Shown: positions 1 to 5,315 of the stretch, one piece after another
Numbering within the stretch: position 1 is the first letter of the stretch
Layout: every line of letters starts with the position of its first letter
Assembly (NCBI GenBank): GCA_900552345.1
Contig: URZN01000114.1
Location: 1 to 5,363 of the forward strand
Direction of reading: 5' to 3'
Length of the DNA: 5,363 nucleotides
DNA from: an uncultured Collinsella sp.
Lineage (GTDB): Bacteria > Actinomycetota > Coriobacteriia > Coriobacteriales > Coriobacteriaceae
Notes under the pieces: model-generated
Seen by the model: the letters and a program-made list of their open reading frames with translations, nothing else
What the model was told of the DNA's origin: nothing
Database searches by the model: none
Translations under genes and position numbers: made by a program

Positions 1-1
1 G

Positions 2-805
2 ATATCGAAGAGCTCCTATGAGTACTGGAGGCCCCGCGTCGCCGCGCCGCGCGACCGCGACGCCGACATACGCGACCGCGTGGTGCGCATCTTCCGCGAG
101 GGCTCGGGGTGCTGGGGGTACCGCACCGTCTGGGCGCGCCTGCGCCGCGAGGGCGTCCGGGCCAGCGAGAAGCGCGTGGCCCGCGTGATGCGCGAGGAGG
201 GCCTCGAGGTCGTCTACAACAAGAGGCGCGCCCGGGGCTACAGCTCCTACGCCGGCGAGGTCTCCAAGGCGCCGGAGAACCTCGTGAACAGGAGGTTCCG
301 CGCCGACGAGCCCAACCGGCTGTGGCTCACCGACATCACCGAGTTCAGGCTCCCGGGCGGCGAGAAGGTCTACCTGAGCCCGATCGTCGACTGCTTCGAC
401 GGGATGCCCGTCGCCTGGTCGATCGGGCTGCACCCCGACAAGCGCCTCGCGAACTCGAGCCTGCTCAAGGCCTGCGCGGCGAGGCCGGCGGGCGCGCGCA
501 CGACGATCCACTCGGACCGGGGCGGCCACTACCGCTGGCCGGAGTGGATCGGGATCTGCGAGGAGAACGGCCTGGTCAGGAGCATGTTCGCGAAGGGCTG
601 CAGCCCGGACAACTCGGCCTGCGAGGGCTTCTTCGGGCGCCTCAAGAACGAGTTCTTCCACTACAGGGACTGGGAGGGCGTGACGGCCGAGGAGTTCATG
701 GGAAGGCTCGAGGCCTACCTCGTGTACTATCGCGAGGAGCGGATCAAGAAGTCCCTCGGGTGGCTGAGCCCGATGGAGTACCGCAGGAAGCTTGGATACG
801 CCTAG
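2..805 (+). CDS. IS3-family transposase OrfB (DDE, rve integrase core), 5' partial
   Basis: This is the catalytic subunit of an IS3-family transposase, normally joined to OrfA by a -1 frameshift and acting through a circular intermediate. The frame is open from base 2, and its first residues (KSSYEYWRPR) match the usual OrfB beginning, so the ATG at 80 is internal and only a few N-terminal residues are lost. The N-terminal part holds an HTH_21-like segment (GCWGYRTVWARLRREG, about bases 107-154). The rve core follows with the DDE triad: D in WLTDIT (332-334), D in HSDRGGHY (515-517) and E in CEGFFGRLKNE (623-625). The spacings of 60 and 35 residues are those expected. The end, YYREERIKKSLGWLSPMEYR, matches the family's C-terminal motif. 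All catalytic residues are present and no frameshift is seen, so the enzyme is probably active if the missing part is intact. Confidence 0.93.
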   Translation: MSKSSYEYWRPRVAAPRDRDADIRDRVVRIFREGSGCWGYRTVWARLRREGVRASEKRVARVMREEGLEVVYNKRRARGYSSYAGEVSKAPENLVNRRFRADEPNRLWLTDITEFRLPGGEKVYLSPIVDCFDGMPVAWSIGLHPDKRLANSSLLKACAARPAGARTTIHSDRGGHYRWPEWIGICEENGLVRSMFAKGCSPDNSACEGFFGRLKNEFFHYRDWEGVTAEEFMGRLEAYLVYYREERIKKSLGWLSPMEYRRKLGYA

Positions 806-809
806 GCGC

Positions 810-829
810 GGTCCAAGAAATCGTCCGCA
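810..829 (+). repeat. probable right terminal inverted repeat of the IS3-family element
   Basis: These 20 bases, GGTCCAAGAAATCGTCCGCA, start four bases after the transposase stop. Their complement begins with TG and contains TTGGACC, like the ends of IS150-group elements. The partner left repeat is not in the window, so the boundary is an inference from family pattern only. Confidence 0.5.
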
Positions 830-877
830 CCCCCGATTTCGACACTTTTCCGGATGTTTGCCGAATAATTGCCGCGT

Positions 878-921
878 AATCAAGCGCCGTCTGCACATCA
901 TTTCGCAGGCGGCGCTTGATT
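878..921. terminator. strong 17-bp hairpin, possible bidirectional terminator
   Basis: The arms at 878-894 (AATCAAGCGCCGTCTGC) and 905-921 (GCAGGCGGCGCTTGATT) pair over 17 positions with only one G-U wobble, around a 10-base loop. The right arm runs into TTTCTGT on the plus strand, a poor U-tract, so termination is plausible but not classical. It lies between the IS and the next gene, and its right arm supplies the -35 box of the promoter called below. Confidence 0.55.
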
Positions 922-945
922 TCTGTCCGCGCGCGCTGATAGACT
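916..945 (+). promoter_or_regulatory. probable promoter for the 140-aa gene
   Basis: A -35-like TTGATT (916-921) is separated by 18 bases from a -10-like TAGACT (940-945). A TG one base upstream of the -10 (937-938) gives the extended -10 pattern. Transcription would start near 952, leaving a leader of about 120 bases before the ATG at 1071. The -35 box overlaps the right arm of the hairpin at 878-921. This is a match to general sigma-70-type consensus, not an experimental site. Confidence 0.45.
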
Positions 946-951
946 CCATCG

Positions 952-1070
952 TGCCCGCAAGGAGTGGGCGCGTTTTATCCAGAGTCGGGGTAGAGAGTTG
1001 GCTCCACGATCCCGACGCCAACCGGCCAAGAGGCACGGTGGCCCTGCCAACATCGATGAAAGGAGTCCGT
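952..1070 (+). promoter_or_regulatory. long, possibly structured 5' leader of the 140-aa gene
   Basis: About 120 bases separate the inferred transcription start from the start codon. Short stems can be drawn: GTGCCC (952-957) with GGGCGC further right, and GTTGGC (near 1000) with GCCAAC (near 1018). No known riboswitch or ribosomal-protein leader motif is recognised. The only firm element is the ribosome binding site AAAGGAG at 1059-1065. Confidence 0.25.
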
Positions 1071-1493
1071 ATGGACAATTTCTCCGTGCGCAGCGAGCGC
1101 AACTTCCACAATCTGGTCGTCAAACCGAATCACATGCATCTTCTGGATAAGCCAAATGGCTACGCCTCGACCATGGTCAAGAGCAGCCTCTCCCACCAGA
1201 TGCGCTTTACGGTACAGAAGCTCGAGGAAGAGCTCTGTGCTGCTGGCAACCCGCACGTACTGCAGATCAAGCTGCTCGGAGACGACTCGCGCGAGCCGTC
1301 CAGCTGGAAGCTCTTTGCCGACGGCAAGTGCGTTGCGGACGGATCCGGCGCCTTTGCCCGCGAGTGCTTCTGCGAGGGAGCCGAGGTGTTTTTGGACTTG
1401 TGTCGTGATGCCGTCAACGCGACGAGACTGCACCAGTGGAGCCAGAGGGAGTACGAGCTGCTGAGTGCTTCGCGTGAGATTGCGGGGGCGTAG
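1071..1493 (+). CDS. hypothetical protein, 140 aa
   Basis: The product is not recognised. The ATG at 1071 was chosen because AAAGGAG (1059-1065) lies five bases before it; the same frame is open further upstream to 792 but has no comparable ribosome binding site. The protein looks soluble, with no signal peptide or membrane segment. An amphipathic helix-like stretch (FTVQKLEEELCAAG, residues 46-59) is followed by a beta-like part (HVLQIKLLGDD, 62-72; WKLFADGKCVADG, 79-91), and a C-terminal helical region rich in acidic and aromatic residues closes the chain. It has five cysteines (56, 87, 99, 101, 111), including a CFC pair, but no clear metal-binding motif. It appears monocistronic, downstream of the IS and convergent with the exonuclease gene. 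That it is a real gene is well supported by the promoter, ribosome binding site and sustained frame; its function is unknown. Confidence 0.7.
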   Translation: MDNFSVRSERNFHNLVVKPNHMHLLDKPNGYASTMVKSSLSHQMRFTVQKLEEELCAAGNPHVLQIKLLGDDSREPSSWKLFADGKCVADGSGAFARECFCEGAEVFLDLCRDAVNATRLHQWSQREYELLSASREIAGA

Positions 1494-1569
1494 GCAGACA
1501 GACCAGACAGCTCGCCATACTGGTTGACGCTTCGATTCAAACAGCAGGGCGAAGTCGCGCTTACAGTCC

Positions 1570-1591
1570 CGCCATGCCAAACCGAATGGCG
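1570..1591. terminator. weak hairpin between convergent genes
   Basis: CGCCAT (1570-1575) and ATGGCG (1586-1591) form a 6-bp stem with a 10-base loop, in the gap between the two convergent genes ending at 1493 and 1604. On the plus strand it is followed by TTCTC rather than a U-tract. The position suits a terminator but the structure is weak. Confidence 0.25.
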
Positions 1592-1603
1592 TTCTCAAAA
1601 GGC

Positions 1604-2338
1604 CTACCTCCCCTCCGCCTTCAGCTTCAACAGAAGGTCGCCCAGCTCGGGGCATTTACTGGTAAGGCGCGTCTGGGCTCGCTCGCCCATCCCCCACCGC
1701 TGGCGGATCTCCTGGGCGTGCGGACTCACGTGATAGTCCCCGTCCATCATCTGCTTGAGCAGCTTGGCGGTCACGCGCGCATCGGCTAGGGCACTGTGAG
1801 CGTGGCCCGTCGACTCGTCGAACTCGATGCCAAACCACGTCGCCGCGTCACTCAAAGAGACGCGCCCGTGGCTGCCAACGTCCATGATCGAGGTGTAAAA
1901 CGCCTGCAGGTCGGCCCAGTCCGTAGGAAATGCGGAAAGGTCGATGTGCTTTGCCTGGCACTCGGTCAAAAGCTGTCGACGATCCGCCCCACTCCAGCAA
2001 ACCACCTGGGCGGAGTAGCGACCGATCCAGTCGCTGAGCCTTTTGATCACCATGCAGAGCGGATCGGCCATCGCGGTGTCCACAGCCGATATCCCTGTGA
2101 GCTCGCGGACGGGATACGCAACGCCTTCGGTAAATTCCGTCTGCACAAACTGCGAGAACTCGGCCATAACGTTGCCGTGGTAATCGAGCTTGACGGCGCC
2201 GACCTCGATGATCTCATTGCGCAGCCCACGGCGCTGGCGTTGCTTTGGCACCGGCGCAAACTCAAAGTCCAGCACAATCTGGCGCGCAAAGTTCGTCGTA
2301 TCGATAGCCGAGATACACGGCGTCTTTTCAGCTGACAC
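1604..2338 (-). CDS. DEDDh-family 3'-5' exonuclease (DnaQ/KapD-like), 244 aa, GTG start
   Basis: This is a 3'-5' exonuclease of the RNase H-like DEDDh superfamily, which removes nucleotides from DNA or RNA 3' ends with two metal ions. Counting from the GTG at 2338, Exo I is IVLDFEFAP (D24, E26), followed by EIIEVGAVKL (42-51) and ELTGI (79-83), typical of DnaQ-like folds. Exo II is the region of CWSGADRRQLL (D119). Exo III is HAHSALADAR (H181, D186), giving the complete D-E-D-H-D set. The GTG was preferred over the ATG at 2452 because GGAGAAAGG (2347-2355) sits eight bases before it; the extra 38 codons upstream look unlike the domain. The form resembles stand-alone KapD/ERI-1-like nucleases rather than a polymerase III epsilon subunit, as no polymerase or clamp-binding region is evident. 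It is alone on its strand here. Substrate and cellular role cannot be read from sequence. Confidence 0.88.
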   Translation of the reverse strand: MSAEKTPCISAIDTTNFARQIVLDFEFAPVPKQRQRRGLRNEIIEVGAVKLDYHGNVMAEFSQFVQTEFTEGVAYPVRELTGISAVDTAMADPLCMVIKRLSDWIGRYSAQVVCWSGADRRQLLTECQAKHIDLSAFPTDWADLQAFYTSIMDVGSHGRVSLSDAATWFGIEFDESTGHAHSALADARVTAKLLKQMMDGDYHVSPHAQEIRQRWGMGERAQTRLTSKCPELGDLLLKLKAEGR

Positions 2339-2346
2339 GGTTAGGG

Positions 2347-2355
2347 CCTTTCTCC
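2347..2355 (-). promoter_or_regulatory. ribosome binding site deciding the GTG start of the exonuclease
   Basis: Read on the minus strand this is GGAGAAAGG, eight bases before GTG at 2338. No equally good site precedes the in-frame ATG at 2452, so the shorter protein is favoured. Confidence 0.6.
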
Positions 2356-2437
2356 GTTGCCTGCCGCTTGCTACATAGGCGGCTACATTGCCGTAAGGAT
2401 AGGCGCCCGTGCGGACATGAAAGCGGGGCGCAATACC

Positions 2438-2665
2438 ATGCGTCAAGCACACGCCATGCAGACGGCCCCAAGAGAGTCGCCCACTCTATTCAAATGCATG
2501 AAAAAGATTGAGGCCCGGTGGCTTGAATCAGAGGTCATCCCGGGCCCATCAGAGCTCGTAGAGCTCTTGGTTGCTTTGGTCTCGCTCTTCACGGCGCTTA
2601 TCGAACTTTCCGAGGCACTCAAGCAGCATTCGAAGCATAACAAGTCGCTGCCATTAAGGCATTGA
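2438..2665 (+). CDS. doubtful small ORF, 75 aa
   Basis: The frame is open from 2357 to the TGA at 2663-2665, with ATG codons at 2417, 2438, 2456 and 2498. None has a convincing ribosome binding site; 2438 was taken because a GGGG lies nine bases before it. The C-terminal half has a hydrophobic, amphipathic stretch (ELLVALVSLFTALIELSEAL) that could be a helix or a single membrane segment. The opposite strand is also open for 66 codons without recognisable content. It would be divergent from the exonuclease gene. No homologue is recognised, and it may be chance. Confidence 0.25.
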   Translation: MRQAHAMQTAPRESPTLFKCMKKIEARWLESEVIPGPSELVELLVALVSLFTALIELSEALKQHSKHNKSLPLRH

Positions 2666-2794
2666 CCTCTTGACCAAGCAACGGCGCTGCCCAGCTCTTC
2701 ACCACTTGGGCTGCCGTCAACTTTATTCTATCCGCGAGCATCTGGTTTACCAAATGGATTTTCGGTAAAGGAAGCCCGACGCCCCGCAAAACCA
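2666..2794. other. intergenic stretch without a recognised gene
   Basis: Nothing secure is seen here on either strand. One minus-strand frame is open across it but shows no recognisable domain. A short inverted pair, TTTACC (about 2747) and GGTAAA (about 2763), could form a 6-bp stem and might mark the end of minus-strand transcription from the remnant to the right. Confidence 0.4.
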
Positions 2795-2899
2795 CTACGC
2801 CCCAAGTGCCGCCATGGGGATCACCGCCACGCCGTCGTCGCGTGTGTAGGCAATGCTCCCCTTTCCAACCACGACCGCCAAAAACGCCGGCGCGGCATT
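2795..2899 (-). pseudogene. C-terminal remnant of an ATP-binding protein (DUF4143-like end)
   Basis: On the minus strand a 34-codon piece runs from a TAG at 2900-2902 to a TAG at 2795-2797. It contains AFLAVVVGKGSIAYTRDDG and then VAVIPMAALGA. This resembles the closing strand of AAA ATPases with a DUF4143 C-terminal domain, which often end with a phrase like FLAVV...YxRxDGVxVIPIxxL. No start, Walker motifs or rest of the protein precede it. Its upstream edge coincides with the left edge of the 62-bp repeat array, so the gene was probably truncated there by insertion, expansion or recombination of the repeats. The family assignment is from memory of the pattern and rests on few residues. A different reading frame is open over the same bases but looks meaningless. 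Confidence 0.4.
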
Positions 2900-2902
2900 C
2901 TA

Positions 2903-3200
2903 AGACGCGCTTTCCACTTGAAGCCATGTCGATTCTGGGACACAGTTTCCGCTTGAAGCCCATCCGGAAAGCGCGTCCCATTCCGAGGCTTGAATCCGGG
3001 ACGTAGTTTCCACTTGAGCTCCTGACGGGAAAGCACGTCCCACTCTGAAGCTCGATTCCGGGATACAGCTTCCGCCAGAGACCTCAACCGGAAACGGCAT
3101 CCCACTCTGGAGCCAGAATCCGGGACGCAGCTTCCGCTTGAAGGCCGATCCGGAAAGGCCATCCCACTCTGGAGCTATAATCCGGGACACGCTTTCCGCC
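2903..3200. repeat. array 1 of a ~62-bp palindromic tandem repeat
   Basis: There are four full units, at 2946-3006 (61 bp), 3007-3068 (62), 3069-3130 (62) and 3131-3191 (61). They are preceded by a shortened unit at 2911-2945 that lacks its middle, and partial copies lie at both edges (2903-2910 and 3192-3200). A unit begins TTTCC(G/A)CTTGA, continues through ATCCGGAAA..GCRTCCC and ends AATCCGGGACGCAG. GGAAACGGCATCCC-like and GGGACGCAGTTTCC-like 14-mers alternate along the array and are nearly complementary; for example 3090-3103 pairs with 3122-3135 at 11 of 14 positions. There are no unique spacers. The array lies directly downstream of the ATPase stop codon. Confidence 0.9.
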
Positions 3201-3292
3201 GACATTCCGCCGGCAGCCAACACGACAAAAGAAGGGCCCCATTCCAGCAATTCGAGGACAGGCTCTTGTTCTCGAGCAGAGCTACCCCGCAC

Positions 3293-4672
3293 TCACATCT
3301 CGGCAAACGAAATCAGCTTGGTATCTCCCCTGCTCGCCGCAGCTTCCTGACATCCTTGCGTAAAGCCACGCTTCGAGAAGATCACGTAGCTTTTATGCTG
3401 CCGCCTAAAGAGCTCGCTTCGGTACACGAGCTTTTGCAGCACGTCTTCGTCCACCGGTTCATTGCGCCATTTGCATTCCGCAAACAGTGCAGTGCCCTCG
3501 CCGTCGTCAACAATCAAGTTGATTTCTTCCTGCGTATGCGTGCGATTATCCGTCCCCCACCAGCGCCCGACGCTCGCCGGAACCACATCGAGCTGGCCCG
3601 CTCGCGCGAGTTCGTACACGTATTGTCTGCATATAAGCTCAAAGACCGTGCCCATGTAATCCGATACGTGCGGCTCAATGCGCTTATACGCCATCTCGGC
3701 CATATCGTTTTGAATCAGCCCGATGTTCTGCGGAACAAACTTGTACCAGAACCTAAACATCTGGTCGCTCAGCAGATACACGGCTCGCTTATTGCTCGTC
3801 TCGTTTAGGGGCAGCTCGCGCTCGACAATCCCAAGCGACGCCAGCTTATCCACATAGCTCTTTACGTTGCTCGCAGGGATTCCCGTAGAGCTCGCAATCT
3901 CCGAGATCTTCGAGCGCCCCTGAGCAATTGCTTGCACGATCGCATCATATTGCTCGGGATTGCGGCACTCTTGCAATAGCAGGTTACTCGGCTCCTCAAA
4001 GAGATAGCCCGTAGGAGTAAGAAAAAGACGTTTGATGTTGTCCTTGAGCGGTGCAGCAGGATCGACTTTCTCGATATATGCAGGAATGCCGCCCGTCATG
4101 CCATAGCAAACTGCAGCGTCTTCGCGACTCATGCTCTGCCACAGGCCGAGGGTCGTCATAAAATCGAGCGGCATGATCTTAAACTGGGCCGTACGCCTAC
4201 CGTATAGCGGGCTCTCGTAGCCCAACACCTGTTCCTCCATAAACGAAAGAGACGAGCCGCATAGAATCAGCATGAGCCTGGTCTCTTTGTACAGGTGATC
4301 AATCTTGTCTTGCAGCAACGAGCTGATCTCGGGATTCGATTGGGCGAGATAGGGATACTCGTCAATCACGACAATCAAACGTTCCGTGCGAGCCATGGTG
4401 GCCAATGCATCGAACGCCTCGTCAAAACTACAAAACGACACGCCTGCAGCACCAACCGAACCCGCGAGTATCGCCTGGCTAAAGCCGTGCAGGTTTGCCT
4501 CCGCATTGGTACGACGAGCTTGAAAGTAAATAGCCTTCTTGCCTTGGATGAACTCTGTGATAAGGCGCGTTTTACCCACACGACGGCGGCCGTAAATCAC
4601 AGGCATCTCAAAGGAGCCCGTGCCATACAGTCGATTGAGCTCGGACATTTCCGCTGTTCTTCCGATAAACAT
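3293..4672 (-). CDS. AAA ATPase with DUF234-type C-terminal domain, 459 aa
   Basis: This is a complete member of the archaeal-type ATPase family (AAA_14/ATPase_2 plus DUF234) common in archaea and gut bacteria; its cellular role is not established. The P-loop is GRRRVGKT (residues 28-35), Walker B is VVIDE (101-105) and a sensor-1-like CGSS is at 138-141. GRRTAQFKIMPLDF (158-171) and YGMTGGIPAYI (190-200) are characteristic of the family. A winged-helix region spans about 240-290 (ISEIASSTGIPASNVKSYVD), followed by FRFWYKFV and the DUF234 core. That core ends in EEINLIV (382-388) and FAECKW (397-402), a PD-(D/E)XK-like arrangement with N385 where D is usual. The ATG at 4672 has AAGGGAAGG eight bases upstream. 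The gene has an AT-rich palindromic promoter, is flanked on both sides by 62-bp repeat arrays, and looks lower in GC than its neighbours, which suggests horizontal transfer. Confidence 0.93.
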   Translation of the reverse strand: MFIGRTAEMSELNRLYGTGSFEMPVIYGRRRVGKTRLITEFIQGKKAIYFQARRTNAEANLHGFSQAILAGSVGAAGVSFCSFDEAFDALATMARTERLIVVIDEYPYLAQSNPEISSLLQDKIDHLYKETRLMLILCGSSLSFMEEQVLGYESPLYGRRTAQFKIMPLDFMTTLGLWQSMSREDAAVCYGMTGGIPAYIEKVDPAAPLKDNIKRLFLTPTGYLFEEPSNLLLQECRNPEQYDAIVQAIAQGRSKISEIASSTGIPASNVKSYVDKLASLGIVERELPLNETSNKRAVYLLSDQMFRFWYKFVPQNIGLIQNDMAEMAYKRIEPHVSDYMGTVFELICRQYVYELARAGQLDVVPASVGRWWGTDNRTHTQEEINLIVDDGEGTALFAECKWRNEPVDEDVLQKLVYRSELFRRQHKSYVIFSKRGFTQGCQEAAASRGDTKLISFAEM

Positions 4673-4680
4673 AGGGCCAT

Positions 4681-4689
4681 CCTTCCCTT
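4681..4689 (-). promoter_or_regulatory. ribosome binding site of the ATPase gene
   Basis: AAGGGAAGG on the minus strand lies eight bases before the ATG at 4672. A second ATG at 4680 is out of frame and too close to this site, so 4672 is the start. Confidence 0.75.
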
Positions 4690-4743
4690 ACGTTATAGCT
4701 AGCTATATTATACCTTCCTATAATATAGCTAGCTATAACGTAA
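4688..4743. promoter_or_regulatory. perfect 25-bp inverted repeat containing the ATPase promoter
   Basis: The arms 4688-4712 and 4719-4743 are exactly complementary over 25 bases, around a 6-base spacer CCTTCC. Each arm contains the self-complementary TATAGCTAGCTATA. The block is very AT-rich within GC-rich surroundings. On the minus strand TATAAT at 4712-4707 would serve as -10 for the ATPase, with a start near 4700 and a leader of about 28 bases. By symmetry TATAAT also occurs on the plus strand at 4719-4724. No good -35 is seen, so an activator or an operator role is possible; binding by a dimeric regulator is inferred only from symmetry. Confidence 0.75.
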
Positions 4744-4792
4744 TTCGACAAGCGGCGCACGCAAAAGGGTCGATACACCACCGCACGTGGAC

Positions 4793-5033
4793 CGTTCCGG
4801 AAAATGTATCCCGTTCTGGAGCCAAAAACTGGGCCGTAGTTTCCGCCAAACATGCCATCCGGAAAGTGCGTCCCGTTCTGAGGCTTGAATCCGGGACGCA
4901 ATTTCCGCCTGCGGCCCCGTTGGGAAAGTTCATCCCGCTCTGAGCGCTCGTTCCGGGATGCAATTTCCGTTTGAGGCCCGATCCGGAAACGGCATCCCAC
5001 CCTGGGGCCGAAATCTGGGTCACAGTTTCCGCA
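4793..5033. repeat. array 2 of the same ~62-bp palindromic tandem repeat
   Basis: There are three full 62-bp units, at 4840-4901, 4902-4963 and 4964-5025, with partial copies at 4793-4839 and 5026-5033. Orientation is the same as in array 1. The best hairpin is 4861-4874 with 4893-4906, pairing at 13 of 14 positions with an 18-base loop; the alternative partner scheme, 4955-4968 with 4985-4998, pairs at 12 of 14. Individual units are shared with array 1: GAGGCTTGAATCCGGGACG occurs in both, and the CCGGAAACGGCATCCCA core of 3088-3104 recurs at 4983-4999. It lies upstream of the ATPase promoter. Confidence 0.9.
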
Positions 5034-5315
5034 GATACCAGTCGACGATCCGCCGCCTTTATCACATGCCTTCAAATATGCGATCCAGAAACACAAAACA
5101 GCAGATAGATTGCTCTTTTTCGGAAAAGTAAACGTCCCTAAACTTACCAAGGCTTCATATCTAGCTACCGTTCACGGATGCCGATTACCGCCCACCGATT
5201 CAGCTTCAAAAAATGACGTCAAAACCAGGCCATCTACCTGCATGGTTAGATTTTGGTCAGCTTTTGGTCAGCTGAGCGGCAAGTTCCGGCTGATACGTTT
5301 TTGCTACCCAAAAGG
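5034..5315. other. right flank without a recognised gene
   Basis: Neither strand shows a convincing gene. The minus-strand frame that enters from array 2 and reaches an ATG at 5150 has no ribosome binding site or recognisable motif outside the repeat. Small features are an 8-base palindrome TGACGTCA at 5214-5221 and an 11-bp tandem duplication at 5251-5272. Confidence 0.5.
5251..5272. repeat. 11-bp tandem direct repeat
   Basis: TTTTGGTCAGC occurs twice without a gap, at 5251-5261 and 5262-5272, and is followed by TGAGC so that TCAGCTGA forms a short palindrome at the end. It lies in a stretch with no gene. It may be a protein-binding site or a chance duplication. Confidence 0.6.

Larger units (their letters stand above)
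1..829 (+). mobile_element. IS3-family (IS150-like) insertion sequence, 3' part, left end outside the window
   Basis: The element is recognised by its OrfB DDE transposase. The right end is placed at about 829: the last 20 bases before it, read on the other strand, begin TGCGGACG and contain TTTCTTGGACC. This resembles an IS150-type terminal inverted repeat, which starts with TG and carries TTGGAC about 20 bases in. The sequence after 829 is a run of C, so a 3-4 bp target duplication cannot be read without the left end. OrfA and the left inverted repeat are missing because the contig starts inside the element. GC is visibly higher than in the genes to the right. The call of an IS is firm; the exact end is inferred. 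Confidence 0.8.

Noticed and set aside
109..879. 256-aa plus-strand ORF overlapping the transposase
   Set aside because: It is the +1 frame of a GC-rich gene, an Arg/Gly/Pro-rich shadow without motifs.
975..1655. 226-aa minus-strand ORF opposite the 140-aa gene
   Set aside because: It overlaps the well-supported plus-strand gene and the end of the exonuclease gene, and has no recognisable domain.
2363..2383. Small hairpin GCCGC...GCGGC upstream of the exonuclease
   Set aside because: A 5-bp stem with an 11-base loop is expected by chance in GC-rich DNA, and nothing else supports a role.
2821..3292. Minus-strand ORFs of 113 and 130 aa across array 1
   Set aside because: They overlap each other in different frames and are openness caused by the repeat composition, without start signals.
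3266..3808. 180-aa plus-strand ORF inside the ATPase gene
   Set aside because: It is antisense to the conserved DUF234 part and has no ribosome binding site or recognisable content.
2903..5033. CRISPR array
   Set aside because: The repeat is a whole degenerate unit of about 62 bp with no unique, equal-sized spacers; units differ throughout, and no cas gene is present.
4608..5150. 180-aa minus-strand ORF across array 2
   Set aside because: Most of it is the stop-free repeat, it overlaps the promoter palindrome and the start of the ATPase gene, and it has no ribosome binding site.
5172..5243. 23-codon minus-strand ORF (MQVDGLVLTSFFEAESVGG...)
   Set aside because: It has no ribosome binding site and no recognisable pattern; too short to support.
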